A DNA stretch of 64,000 nt from Novosphingobium profundi (GCF_020524485.1 NZ_JAIVLF010000005.1:124001-188000), one strand, 5' to 3'; shown: positions 46,202 through 59,352, counted from the first letter of the stretch. The notes: a model not told the origin generated them from the sequence alone. Numbers and translations are program-made.

Positions 46202-48379
46202 ATGCTCCGTGTTCGACTCCTAGTTTTCAATGCCGCACTTGGCGTTCTCGATTACCGCGTGCCCGAGGGGGTGCAGGTCGAACCCGGCTCCATTGTGATC
46301 GCGCCGCTGGGGCCGCGCCAGATCCTGGGCATTGCCTGGGAGCCCGAGCGCCTGGAAGCCCAGGACGTGCCCGAGGCCAAGCTGCGCCCGATCCTCGAAG
46401 TCCTGCCTGTCCCTCCGCTCAAGGCCGAGCTGCGCCGCCTGATCGAGTGGACCGCGGACTATTACTGCGCGCCACTTTCCGCAGTCGCGCGCATGGCGCT
46501 CGGCTCGATGGCGGCGCTGCGCGGGGGCGGCACGACCACCGAGTATCGCCTGACGGGTCTGGAACCCAAGCGCCTCACCCCCCAGCGCGCCGCCGCAATG
46601 GATGCGCTGCACGGCGAGCAGGCCTCGATCCGCGAACTCGCCGAACTCGCCTCGGTGTCGGAAGGGGTTCTGCGCGGCATGGTCGGCGCGGGCCTGCTCG
46701 AAGCGGTCACGGTCGATCTCGACAAACCCTACCCGCCCGCCAACCCGCAGCACAACGCGCCCACGCTCAGCGAAGACCAGCGCAAGGCTGCGGATACGTT
46801 CGTGGACGCCGTGAAGGCCGACGAATTTGCCCCCTTCCTCCTCGACGGGGTCACCGGCTCGGGCAAGACCGAGACCTACTTCGAAGCGGTCGCCGCGGCC
46901 ATTGAAGGCGGCAAGCAGGTCCTTGTCCTTCTCCCCGAGATCGCGCTCACCGAAAACTTCCTGCGCCGCTTCGAGGAGCGCTTTGGCGTTGCGCCGATCC
47001 AGTGGCATTCCTCCCTGAAGGCCAGCGAGCGCCGCCGCGCCTGGCGCGCCATCGTCAAGGGCGCAGCCGACGGCGGCGCGCAGGTCGTCGTGGGCGCCCG
47101 CTCGGCACTCTTCCTGCCTTATGCGCGCCTTGGCCTCATCATTGTCGATGAAGCGCACGAAGTCTCCTTCAAGCAGGACGAGGGCGTGCGCTACAACGCA
47201 CGCGACGTCGCCGTCATACGCGCGCGCTACGAAAAGGCGCCGATCATCCTGGCGAGCGCAACGCCGGCTCTGGAATCGATGCAGCTGGCCGAAGCGGGCA
47301 TCTACACCAAGATCGAACTCCCCGCTCGTTTTGGCGGCGCGCAACTGCCCGACATCCAGATCCTCGACCTGCGCAAGGACGTTCCCGACAAGGGCCGCTG
47401 GATCGCCAAGCCCCTCGTCGCGCAGATGCAGGCCCGGCTGGAGCGTGGCGAACAGTCGCTGCTGTTCCTCAACCGGCGCGGCTATGCCCCGCTCACCTTG
47501 TGCCGCAACTGCGGCCACCGCTTCCAGTGCAGCCACTGCACCGCCTGGCTGGTCGAGCACCGCTTCAGCCAACGCCTCGCCTGCCACCATTGCGGCCACG
47601 AGGAACCTGTGCCCGACGCCTGCCCGGAATGCAGCGCGAAGGATTGCCTCGTCGCCTGCGGCCCTGGCGTGGAACGCATTGCCGACGAGGTCGCCGAGAT
47701 CTTCCCCGAAGCGCGCGTCGCGCTCATCACCTCGGACACGATGAACAGCCCCGAGGCTATCGCCGAGTTCGTTGCCAAGGCCGAGAACAAGGCCATCGAC
47801 GTAATCGTGGGCACGCAGCTCGTGACCAAGGGCTACCACTTCCCCGACCTGACGCTGGTCGGCGTGATCGATGCGGACCTTGGCCTCGAAGGCGGAGACC
47901 TGCGCGCGGCCGAGCGCACCTACCAGCAGGTCGCCCAGGTCGCAGGGCGTGCCGGACGCGGTGAGAAGCCCGGCGAAGTGCTCATCCAGACGCGCCACCC
48001 TGAAGCTCCGGTCATCGCCGCGCTGGCCGCAGGCGACCGCGACGCCTTCTACGACGCCGAGACCGAAGCTCGCCGCGACGCAGGCGCTCCTCCCTTCGGA
48101 CGCTGGGCCGCGATCATCGTCTCCTCCGAGGACATGGCCGAAGCGCGCGATGCGGCCCGCGCCATCGGCGGCACCGCACCCGACCTGCCCGACATGCTGG
48201 TCCTGGGCCCTGCCCCTGCCCCCCTATCGCTTCTGCGCGGACGGCATCGCTTTCGCCTTCTCATCAACGCGCGCCGCTCGGCCCAACTACAAAAGATCGT
48301 GCGCGCCTGGCTCGGCCCCCTCAACTTCCCCAAGGGTGTGCGCGTCCACGTCGACGTCGACCCCTACAGCTTCGTCTGA
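46202..48379 (+). CDS. priA: Primosomal protein N' (PriA helicase)
   Basis: PriA restarts stalled replication forks. The 725-residue protein has the N-terminal DNA-binding domain (LLVFNAALGVLDYRVP), Walker A GVTGSGKTETYF, the DEAH box VDEAHEVSFKQ, and eight zinc-binding cysteines in CRNCGH, CSHC, CHHCGH and CPEC. The ending RVHVDVDPYSF is typical. Upstream in-frame sequence belongs to the antisense of the DUF4197-like gene and is not coding. Confidence 0.97.
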   Translation: MLRVRLLVFNAALGVLDYRVPEGVQVEPGSIVIAPLGPRQILGIAWEPERLEAQDVPEAKLRPILEVLPVPPLKAELRRLIEWTADYYCAPLSAVARMALGSMAALRGGGTTTEYRLTGLEPKRLTPQRAAAMDALHGEQASIRELAELASVSEGVLRGMVGAGLLEAVTVDLDKPYPPANPQHNAPTLSEDQRKAADTFVDAVKADEFAPFLLDGVTGSGKTETYFEAVAAAIEGGKQVLVLLPEIALTENFLRRFEERFGVAPIQWHSSLKASERRRAWRAIVKGAADGGAQVVVGARSALFLPYARLGLIIVDEAHEVSFKQDEGVRYNARDVAVIRARYEKAPIILASATPALESMQLAEAGIYTKIELPARFGGAQLPDIQILDLRKDVPDKGRWIAKPLVAQMQARLERGEQSLLFLNRRGYAPLTLCRNCGHRFQCSHCTAWLVEHRFSQRLACHHCGHEEPVPDACPECSAKDCLVACGPGVERIADEVAEIFPEARVALITSDTMNSPEAIAEFVAKAENKAIDVIVGTQLVTKGYHFPDLTLVGVIDADLGLEGGDLRAAERTYQQVAQVAGRAGRGEKPGEVLIQTRHPEAPVIAALAAGDRDAFYDAETEARRDAGAPPFGRWAAIIVSSEDMAEARDAARAIGGTAPDLPDMLVLGPAPAPLSLLRGRHRFRLLINARRSAQLQKIVRAWLGPLNFPKGVRVHVDVDPYSFV

Positions 48380-48919
48380 CCGGCACGGCGAGTCTCCGAC
48401 GAACGAACAGGTCGCGAATTTGCAGACCGAATGAACGCACCGCACCGCCCCAAACGGTCCAGGACGCCATGTTCATCTGGCATTCAGTCGATTCCCCAAG
48501 GAACCTGGCCCGCACCCCAGACGAAAGGATAATGTTGCCATATGCGAAGTTGCGCGCCGCGCGCCGCAATTTGCAACTTGCGGCACGCCGCCCCCACCAA
48601 ACCGGCAACGAAATTCAGAAAGCCTGCCGACGAATTTGCACGCACCACCGTGTAATTCCCTAGAATTTCCAGAGCGCTGAACGGCCTCGCAGCGGAAATT
48701 GGATATCGCCCACGCACAAGACTGCACCGACTACTGTGAACGCTACCCTTTTGCCGCGACTGCGGCTAAGTTCCCACATCAACGTGGGCTCGTGTGCCGG
48801 GGTGCCTTGCATAGTCGCATTATCGTCGCTATGCGCGCCCCGTCTGCAGGCCGGGGGGACGTGCACAACAGGTTCCCCGTTCAGTGCCTCAGCCCACCCG
48901 ATGTAAGGATAGGACACGC
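48380..48919. other. Intergenic region upstream of the atp operon
   Basis: About 540 bases with no convincing gene. It must contain the atp operon promoter. No clear terminator for priA is visible. The middle part (48530-48760) is mixed in composition; short ORFs on the minus strand in this stretch have no family character. It is unusually long for this compact window and could hold a regulatory RNA that I cannot define. Confidence 0.55.
48807..48834 (+). promoter_or_regulatory. Candidate atp operon promoter
   Basis: TTGCAT (48807-48812) and CTATGC (48829-48834) are 16 bases apart, about 85 bases upstream of the atpH start. The two hexamers also form an inverted repeat (GCATAG/CTATGC). The -10 match is modest. 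Confidence 0.4.
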
Positions 48920-51018
<2,099 letters not shown>

Positions 51019-51022
51019 GCCC

Positions 51023-51102
51023 TGCGTCGCCCCGGTGAAAGCCGGGGCCGCACCCGGCACGACGCAAGTCCTGCCGCACACGATCCCGGCTTCGTCCGGG
51101 AT
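51023..51102 (+). repeat. Nested stem-loops between atpA and atpG
   Basis: An outer 7-bp stem (TGCGTCG 51023-51029 with CGACGCA 51060-51066) encloses a 6-7-bp GC stem (about 51029-51048). A second hairpin, ATCCCGG/CCGGGAT, lies at 51083-51102. No T-run follows, so it is more likely an mRNA processing or stability element, or a palindromic repeat, than a terminator. Confidence 0.6.
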
Positions 51103-51121
51103 GACGAATGGAGAAAATTGA

Positions 51122-53486
<2,365 letters not shown>

Positions 53487-53500
53487 GGAATTCGTTCGGA

Positions 53501-53535
53501 GCCCGGCACCGTCCCGCAAGGTTCAGGTGCCGGGC
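53501..53535 (+). repeat. Stem-loop between atpD and atpC
   Basis: A perfect 10-bp GC stem (gcccggcacc/ggtgccgggc) with a 15-base loop in the 127-base spacer. It has no T-run. It may influence the relative expression of the epsilon subunit or stabilise the upstream mRNA. Confidence 0.65.
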
Positions 53536-53613
53536 CCGGCCTCTTCCTGAAGGCATGCCCGACAGGGCCATTCCCGCCCCTCGGGCCCTCTTCCAAGCGC
53601 AAGGAAACGCAAC

Positions 53614-53871
53614 ATGGCACTGCATTTCGAACTCGTGACGCCGGCGAAGCTCGTTCGCTCGGAGGACGTCCACATGGTCGTCGTCCCCGGCACCGAAGGT
53701 GAGTTCGGTGTTCTTGCCGGTCACGCCCCCTTCATGTCGACCGTCGCCGATGGCGCGATCAAGGTCTACAAGACCGAGAACGGCATTCCCGAAGAGATCG
53801 TGATCTCGGGCGGCTTTGCCGAAGTCGGCGACAAGGGCCTGACCGTCCTGGCCGAACACGTCGAGAACTGA
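53614..53871 (+). CDS. atpC: ATP synthase F1 subunit epsilon, short form
   Basis: An 85-residue epsilon comprising only the N-terminal beta-sandwich domain ([22 protein letters not shown], then VISGGFAEV). The C-terminal two-helix inhibitory domain of the E. coli type is absent, as in several alphaproteobacteria, where other factors inhibit hydrolysis. A strong ribosome site (AAGGAAA) precedes the ATG. It closes the atp operon and is followed by a strong terminator. Confidence 0.95.
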   Translation: MALHFELVTPAKLVRSEDVHMVVVPGTEGEFGVLAGHAPFMSTVADGAIKVYKTENGIPEEIVISGGFAEVGDKGLTVLAEHVEN

Positions 53872-53900
53872 TTCTCAGCGATCATCTCGCATCTTACGCG

Positions 53901-53938
53901 AAAAAGGGCGCCCCGGAATTCCGGCGGCGCCCTTTTCG
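53901..53938. terminator. Terminator of the atp operon
   Basis: A long GC stem (gcgccc ends) with an EcoRI-like palindromic apex, A-run on the left and TTTT on the right, 30 bases after atpC. Confidence 0.93.
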
Positions 53939-53964
53939 CTTTCCGCGCAGATGCCTGAATTTTC

Positions 53965-54090
53965 CAAGGGGCCATCGCCCCTTGCCCCCAAAATGGGCGA
54001 CCTCACCCTTACCAGCCAAGGCTGCGAACCTGCCCCAGACAGTTTGGGGAGCCCGAGGGCGATGGCCCTCGGAACTGTCTTTTTCTTTAT
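53965..54090. repeat. Intergenic repeat element, copy B (two hairpins)
   Basis: The left part has an inverted repeat aaggggccatcgcccctt (about 53965-53982). The right part has the 31-base core at 54046-54076, identical to 38753-38783, with stem ccgagggc/gccctcgg and loop GATG, followed by a T-run. It could act as a second terminator after atpC, but its recurrence elsewhere suggests an interspersed element. Confidence 0.75.
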
Positions 54091-54106
54091 TGGTATAGCC
54101 CCCGCC

Positions 54107-54385
54107 TCACTTCTTCCGCCGCGTCGGCGCATGAAAATCGGAAGGCTTGTTCGATATCCAGGCAAGGAAGCGTGCGATCTCGGCCTGGCCGCGCAGCGCC
54201 TCGACGTCCTCGCCGATCCGCGCAAGCTCGGCGTTGCTGAACGTCACGTGCAGCGTGCGGTGGCAGATCGGATGGACGGGCCGCGTCGCGCGCCCTCCCC
54301 GGCTCTTGGGAACCGGGTGGTGCCATTCCACCTTGCGTCCCAGTTCGCGCAGGCACAGCCAGCAGGTCTTGTCCGCGTCGTCCAT
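54107..54385 (-). CDS. Small HNH-nuclease-like protein
   Basis: A 92-residue protein with the treble-clef HNH pattern: CWLC near the N-terminus, WHHPVPKSRGG, and PICHRTLH. It lacks additional domains. Stand-alone HNH proteins may be nucleases or merely zinc-binding; the function here is not clear. It converges on the repeat element behind the atp operon and diverges from cpaF. Confidence 0.82.
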   Translation of the reverse strand: MDDADKTCWLCLRELGRKVEWHHPVPKSRGGRATRPVHPICHRTLHVTFSNAELARIGEDVEALRGQAEIARFLAWISNKPSDFHAPTRRKK

Positions 54386-54539
54386 GCCTTCAATCTAGGG
54401 ATCAGCGAGCGCCTTGCCAGCCCCTCCCTTCCCTCGACGCATTAGGGAGTTATCAAAGTTTCAACCTTAATCTCCCACCTGAAACATGGAAATTCGCCCG
54501 GCGCCAGACCGGGCCATGGATACTAGGGTTGACGATACG

Positions 54540-56060
54540 ATGACGGCATTCGGGCGGCGCAGTGGGATCGGACAGGGTACGCGTCCAGCTTTTGGGGTGG
54601 CCAAACCCTTGAAGGGCGGAGCAGGCGCCAAAGATCAGCAGGCCCCGGCTCCCGGTTCCGCGCCCGTCCCGGGCAACGATGCCCCGTCTTCTCCTACGGC
54701 CGAGAAGGCCCCCGGCAATCCCAACTCGCGCGAAGACGCGATGTCGCGGCTTGCCGACCGCGCCAACGCCGTCCACGAGAACCAGGAGCAGGACAGCTTC
54801 GAGGCCTCGATCCACAAGATCAAGGAGCAGGTCCTTCCCCGTCTCCTCGAACGTGTCGATCCCGAGGCGGCCGCGACGCTCACCAAGGATGAACTCTCCG
54901 AGGAATTCCGTCCGATCATCGTCGAGGTGCTGGCCGAACTGAAGATCACCTTCAACCGGCGCGAGCAGTTCGCGCTCGAGAAGGTTCTGATCGACGAGCT
55001 GCTCGGTTTCGGTCCGCTGGAGGAGCTTCTCAACGATCCTGACGTCTCGGACATCATGGTCAACGGCCCCAACCAAACCTACATCGAAAAGAAGGGCAAG
55101 CTGCAGCTCGCCGGAACCAAGTTCCGCGATGAACAGCACCTTTTCCAGATCGCCCAGCGCATCGTGAACCAGGTCGGCCGCCGCGTCGACCAGACGACCC
55201 CGCTCGCCGACGCCCGCCTCAAGGACGGCAGCCGCGTCAACGTGATCGTGCCGCCGCTCAGCTTGCGCGGCACCGCGATCTCGATTCGTAAGTTCTCCGA
55301 AAAGCCGATCACGATCGACATGCTGCGCGACTTCGGCTCGATGTCGGACAAGATGGCGACCGCGCTCAAGATCGCGGGCGCGTGCCGCATGAACGTCGTC
55401 ATCTCGGGCGGTACCGGCTCGGGCAAGACGACCATGCTCAACGCCCTGTCCAAGATGATCGATCCGGGCGAGCGCGTTCTGACCATCGAGGACGCGGCCG
55501 AACTTCGCCTGCAGCAGCCGCACTGGCTGCCGCTTGAAACGCGCCCGCCGAACCTGGAAGGCCAGGGTGCCATTACCATCGGCGACCTCGTCAAGAACGC
55601 CCTGCGTATGCGCCCTGACCGCATCATCCTGGGCGAAATTCGCGGCGCGGAATGTTTCGACCTTCTCGCCGCCATGAACACCGGCCACGACGGTTCGATG
55701 TGTACCCTCCACGCCAACTCCCCACGTGAGTGTCTGGGGCGTATGGAGAACATGATCCTGATGGGCGACATCAAGATTCCCAAGGAAGCGATCAGCCGCC
55801 AGATTGCCGAATCCGTCGACATCATCGTCCAGGTCAAGCGCCTGCGCGACGGTTCGCGCCGCACCACCAACATCACCGAGGTGATCGGCATGGAAGGCGA
55901 CGTCATCGTCACCCAGGAACTGTTCAAGTTCGAGTATCTGGACGAGACCGATGACGGCAAGATCGTCGGTGAATTCCGCGCCTCGGGCCTACGCCCCTAC
56001 ACGCTGGAAAAGGCACGCCAGTTCGGCTTCGACCAGGCCTACCTCGAGGCCTGCCTCTAA
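54540..56060 (+). CDS. cpaF: CpaF-like secretion ATPase
   Basis: A hexameric type II/IV secretion ATPase of the CpaF/TadA group that powers Tad pilus assembly. The 506-residue protein begins with a Pro/Ala-rich variable region (to about residue 80). Then come Walker A GGTGSGKTTMLN, the Asp box LTIEDAAELRL, Walker B RIILGEIRGAE and the His box TGHDGSMCTLHANSP. Two other in-frame ATGs (54486 and 54516) are possible. No other tad or cpa gene is adjacent, so it is displaced from its operon or serves another system. Confidence 0.88.
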   Translation: MTAFGRRSGIGQGTRPAFGVAKPLKGGAGAKDQQAPAPGSAPVPGNDAPSSPTAEKAPGNPNSREDAMSRLADRANAVHENQEQDSFEASIHKIKEQVLPRLLERVDPEAAATLTKDELSEEFRPIIVEVLAELKITFNRREQFALEKVLIDELLGFGPLEELLNDPDVSDIMVNGPNQTYIEKKGKLQLAGTKFRDEQHLFQIAQRIVNQVGRRVDQTTPLADARLKDGSRVNVIVPPLSLRGTAISIRKFSEKPITIDMLRDFGSMSDKMATALKIAGACRMNVVISGGTGSGKTTMLNALSKMIDPGERVLTIEDAAELRLQQPHWLPLETRPPNLEGQGAITIGDLVKNALRMRPDRIILGEIRGAECFDLLAAMNTGHDGSMCTLHANSPRECLGRMENMILMGDIKIPKEAISRQIAESVDIIVQVKRLRDGSRRTTNITEVIGMEGDVIVTQELFKFEYLDETDDGKIVGEFRASGLRPYTLEKARQFGFDQAYLEACL

Positions 56061-56083
56061 ACCCGAACCAGCGAGTCAATCGT

Positions 56084-56118
56084 CAGGGCCCCGCCAGCCT
56101 CGTGCCGGCGGGGCCCTG
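56084..56118. terminator. Stem-loop between cpaF and the phospholipase gene
   Basis: A perfect 12-bp GC stem (cagggccccgcc/ggcggggccctg) with an 11-base loop, no T-run, between converging genes. Confidence 0.75.
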
Positions 56119-56134
56119 TCGTATCAGCGCCATA

Positions 56135-57448
56135 TCAGCGCACGATGGAGACACCGAAGCGCAGACGCGTGACCTTGCGGTCATAGTCGAGCAGGTTTTC
56201 GCCATAGCCCGCAAAGGCCTGCCCGAAGAGGTAGAGGTTGAGGCCGGTGTCGATGATGTTGTCCATGGGATAGGACAGCTCCCCTTCGACCGCGCCCTTA
56301 CCCGAAGAAAAGTTGAGGCGACTGGTCGTGGTGAGACGCAGGCCATCAGGCTTGCCGATCTCGGCAAAGAGGCCGGTCGAACCCCGGTAGTGGCGGATAT
56401 CCGGGTTGTCCGAAAGATCGCCCACGTAGAAGAACAGGCGCGGTCCGAACGACACCGTGTAGTCGCCCGCTTCCACGGAGGCCACCGGTTGGATGTAGAC
56501 CGTGTTCGCGCTGCGCGAGGCATCCCCGTCGCGGCCGTTGGATTCGTGGCGAAGGCCCACCTGCCCGCCCAGCGACAGCCCATCGCCCACTTCGATGGCG
56601 GGCTGCAGGTAGAAGATCTCGGGCATGAAATCGATGTTGCGGAACGGCGAGGAATCCGCGCCCAGATCCCAGAACAGGCGCTGGGTATAGGCAAAGTGCA
56701 GGCCGTTGGCGAAGGGCGCGCCCAGCCCGACGTCGCCAGGATCACCGAAGAGCTGGTACTTGAAGCTGATCTGGATGCGCCCCTCGCTGTTGGTGCCCGG
56801 GCCATAGGCCGCATAGATCGGACCATAGGCCGAGAGGTTGTCGAGGAAGGCATTGCCCCGCTCGCCCTTTGCCGAGGGGACTTCGCTGGGCGCGAGCACG
56901 ATCCCGGTCTCGGCCTGCTTCGCCTCGGGGGCTGCCGCGATGGCCGTTTCCTCACCAGACGGTGCCACCTTGGGGGCAGCCATGGCGAGACGCTGGGAAC
57001 GGCTGGGCACGAGATAGCGGGGCGAGGCCGCGCCCTCGGCCAGGCTGAGCGAGATCGCGGTACTCTCGCCTGCCTGCTCGCTCGCCGCCACTGCGTTGGG
57101 CAGGCGCAGCTGGCACTGGCGCGTGGCGAGACTGGCCGGGACCGCTTCACCGCTTGCGACAGAAGCGCAGGTAATCGTTGCGGGAACCCGCTGCATACCC
57201 ACTGTCAGGATCGCATCCAGGGTATCGGGGACGGCTGCGGGTGCACCTGCACCGGGAAGCGCGACCACCTCGATTTCGACGGTGGCCTCGTCCTGCGTGG
57301 GCGCCATCTGCGCGACGAGCAGGCGCGGCGCATCCGGTGCCTGATCCTGCGCCAAGGCCGGGGCATGAGAAAGAGCGAGGACGAGCCCCCCCAGTGGCAG
57401 GACGGCGCCTGTCCGAAGCCATCCGGCCCGGCTGCGTGCAATAGTCAT
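56135..57448 (-). CDS. pldA: Outer membrane phospholipase A
   Basis: OmpLA is a calcium-dependent beta-barrel phospholipase active at disturbed outer membranes. The 437-residue protein has a signal peptide (to about residue 33, ending ALAQ) and a long Ala/Pro-rich periplasmic region (to about 200). The barrel contains the catalytic His and Ser in LRHESNGRDG and the Asn in SRSANTVYIQP, and ends in an aromatic-poor strand (RLRFGVSIVR). The extra N-terminal region makes it longer than E. coli PldA. The start is chosen for the signal peptide. Confidence 0.9.
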   Translation of the reverse strand: MTIARSRAGWLRTGAVLPLGGLVLALSHAPALAQDQAPDAPRLLVAQMAPTQDEATVEIEVVALPGAGAPAAVPDTLDAILTVGMQRVPATITCASVASGEAVPASLATRQCQLRLPNAVAASEQAGESTAISLSLAEGAASPRYLVPSRSQRLAMAAPKVAPSGEETAIAAAPEAKQAETGIVLAPSEVPSAKGERGNAFLDNLSAYGPIYAAYGPGTNSEGRIQISFKYQLFGDPGDVGLGAPFANGLHFAYTQRLFWDLGADSSPFRNIDFMPEIFYLQPAIEVGDGLSLGGQVGLRHESNGRDGDASRSANTVYIQPVASVEAGDYTVSFGPRLFFYVGDLSDNPDIRHYRGSTGLFAEIGKPDGLRLTTTSRLNFSSGKGAVEGELSYPMDNIIDTGLNLYLFGQAFAGYGENLLDYDRKVTRLRFGVSIVR

Positions 57449-57524
57449 CTTGATCTTGTCACCCGTTAACGCCCCGGCGAAGGGGCTTCCTCCCTGTCTG
57501 GACCTGTATCGCGGCGTCGCCGGG

Positions 57525-57731
57525 TCAGACGCCCAGCCAGTGACGACCGCCGACACCGATCAGCAGCACAGCTCCCAGAAACGCAAAAAGGAAGATCGCG
57601 TTCCATGGCATGAAACCCACGCGGTCGAGATCGGTTCGCCGCAGGCGTCGCCGCTCGGCCAGTGTTGCCACCAGCGCCAGCACGGCGAGCACCGCGCCGC
57701 ACGTCACCATGATCTGATCGGTCGGTTCCAT
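57525..57731 (-). CDS. Small two-helix membrane protein
   Basis: A 68-residue protein (MEPTDQIMVTCG) with two hydrophobic segments (GAVLAVLALVATL and NAIFLFAFLGAVLLIGV) separated by an Arg-rich cytoplasmic loop (ERRRLRRTDLDR). No family recognised. AAGGGC precedes the ATG. It diverges from the DMT transporter with 44 bases between them and lies upstream of pldA on the same strand. Confidence 0.75.
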   Translation of the reverse strand: MEPTDQIMVTCGAVLAVLALVATLAERRRLRRTDLDRVGFMPWNAIFLFAFLGAVLLIGVGGRHWLGV

Positions 57732-57775
57732 GCCCTTGCCCTTGCCCCGAAGCGCGCAGGAGTTAAAGCGGCTTC

Positions 57776-58786
57776 GTGACCTCTTCCCCAGACATGCCCG
57801 CAACCAGCGCCAAGACGCCCCCCGCTCCTGCCGAGCGCCCGCACAACCCTTTGCTGGCGATTTCGCTGCGTCTGGGCGCCACGCTGGCGCTGGCAACGAT
57901 GTTCATGCTGATCAAGCTTGCCGGGACCTATGGGGTCTCGATGCCCGAGCTGATGTTCTGGCGCCAGGCGATCAGCGTGCCGCTCATTGCAGGGGCGCTC
58001 TATTTCACGGGGCAGTTCGGCAAACTGGGCACGCGCCGTCCGCTGGCCCATGCAGGGCGCGCGGCGGTGGGGACCGCGGGCCTGTTCTGCAACATTGCCG
58101 CCTCCACCCTGCTTCCCCTGCCCGTGGCCACGACGCTGGGCTTCACCGCCCCGCTCTTCGCCGTCCTCATCACCGCGCTGATCCTGCGCGAGCATGTCGG
58201 GCGCTGGCGCTGGACCGCCGTAATCGCCGGGTTTGCCGGTGTCCTCGTGATCGCAGGGCCTGGCGAGATCGCCAACGTGCCGGTACTGGGCGTCGCGGCG
58301 GGCCTTGGCGCCGGGATCATCGTCGCCACCGTCAGCTTCCAGATCCGCGATCTGGCTCGCACCGACACGCCAATCTCTATGGTGTTCTGGTTCGCGCTTT
58401 TCGGGATGCTGGGGGCCAGCCTGTTCCTGCCCTTCTACGGGCGCTGGCACGAACCGCAGGTCTACCTCATCCTGATCGCGCTGGGACTTGCGGGCACGCT
58501 TGGGCAGTTCTTCATCGCCGCCTCGCTGCGCTACGCCTCGGTCGCAACCGTGGTTGTCATCGACTACGTCTCGCTCATCTGGGCGACGACCTACGGCCTC
58601 GTCATCTTCGGCAGCTGGCCGCCCCACACGACCTGGCTGGGGGCCCCGCTCATCATCGCGGCAGGCCTCATCATCACCTGGCGCGAGCACTATCTTTCAC
58701 GCCGGGTCTCCCCGGCCTCCGCGCTCGATTCCAGCGCTCTGGAAGAGGCCGCCGAGGACGATGCTGTCCCCCGCACCGGAACCTGA
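57776..58786 (+). CDS. EamA/DMT-family transporter
   Basis: A 336-residue protein with about ten transmembrane segments in two EamA units (FRQ-like motif ELMFWRQAISVPLIAG, then TTLGFTAPLFAVLITALILRE; second unit VTVVVIDYVSLIW-like region). The N-terminal 25 residues are Pro/Ala-rich and cytoplasmic. The start is either GTG at 57776 or the ATG at 57794. It resembles the RhaT/S-adenosylmethionine-uptake-like branch only loosely; the substrate is unknown. Confidence 0.88.
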   Translation: MTSSPDMPATSAKTPPAPAERPHNPLLAISLRLGATLALATMFMLIKLAGTYGVSMPELMFWRQAISVPLIAGALYFTGQFGKLGTRRPLAHAGRAAVGTAGLFCNIAASTLLPLPVATTLGFTAPLFAVLITALILREHVGRWRWTAVIAGFAGVLVIAGPGEIANVPVLGVAAGLGAGIIVATVSFQIRDLARTDTPISMVFWFALFGMLGASLFLPFYGRWHEPQVYLILIALGLAGTLGQFFIAASLRYASVATVVVIDYVSLIWATTYGLVIFGSWPPHTTWLGAPLIIAAGLIITWREHYLSRRVSPASALDSSALEEAAEDDAVPRTGT

Positions 58787-58856
58787 TCATGGTTTGCGTG
58801 TTTTTCCCTGCGACCCGGCCGCTTGCGGCCTCGCGGCACGAAAAGGAAAAGACACC

Positions 58857-58988
58857 ATGATCAAGAAGTTCACCTTTGCCCTCCTTGCCAGCGGCCTCGT
58901 CTTGGGTGCGAGCGCGTGCAACACCGTCAAGGGCGCGGGCGAAGACATTGAATCGGTCGGCCAGGCAGGCGACGACGCCATCAACTGA
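58857..58988 (+). CDS. Entericidin-family lipoprotein, copy 1
   Basis: A 43-residue lipoprotein (MIKKFTFALLASG) with lipobox GASAC and mature part CNTVKGAGEDIESVGQAG, the entericidin A/B signature. Entericidins are small cell-envelope lipoproteins forming toxin-antidote-like pairs in enterobacteria. A ribosome site (AAAAGGAAAAG) precedes the ATG. A second, related gene follows 164 bases later. Confidence 0.93.
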   Translation: MIKKFTFALLASGLVLGASACNTVKGAGEDIESVGQAGDDAIN

Positions 58989-59152
58989 GCCACCCCCGAC
59001 AGATCCGGACCGTGCAAGCGCCCCTCTCCTCCAACAGGAGCTCCTGCGCGGTCCGGTGCCGTCCCCAAGCCGAACGGGGAAGGTCGATCTTGGCAGGATG
59101 GCGATGCTTCGCGTAAGAAGGTCGCTCCATCCACCACGAAAAGATCGACCGC

Positions 59153-59284
59153 ATGATCGGCAAATCGCTTACTCTTCTCGCCACGCTGGGCCTTCTGGCC
59201 AGCCTTGGCGCCTGCAACACCGTCAAGGGCCTCGGCCGCGACGTGGAATCGGTAGGCCAGGCAGGCGAGCGCGCCATCAACTGA
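59153..59284 (+). CDS. Entericidin-family lipoprotein, copy 2
   Basis: A 43-residue protein (MIGKSLTLLATLG) with lipobox SLGAC and mature part CNTVKGLGRDVESVGQAGERAIN. The mature half is very close to copy 1, and both genes have the same length, so they are a tandem duplication that has diverged in the signal peptide. A GAAAAG-like site lies upstream. It ends before a convergent terminator. Confidence 0.92.
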   Translation: MIGKSLTLLATLGLLASLGACNTVKGLGRDVESVGQAGERAIN

Positions 59285-59322
59285 TCGCGCGAACCGCGTT
59301 TCACGCGCGCCACAAACGAGAA

Positions 59323-59352
59323 CGGCCGCAATCCTGAAAAGGACTGCGGCCG
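59323..59352. terminator. Stem-loop between entericidin and gcvPB genes
   Basis: A stem of 11 pairs with one mismatch (cggccgca/tgcggccg plus tcc/gga) and a six-base loop, between converging genes. It is likely a bidirectional terminator. Confidence 0.8.

Noticed and set aside
46220..47998. A 592-codon minus-strand ORF opposite priA
   Set aside because: Antisense to a canonical helicase; no domain or ribosome site.
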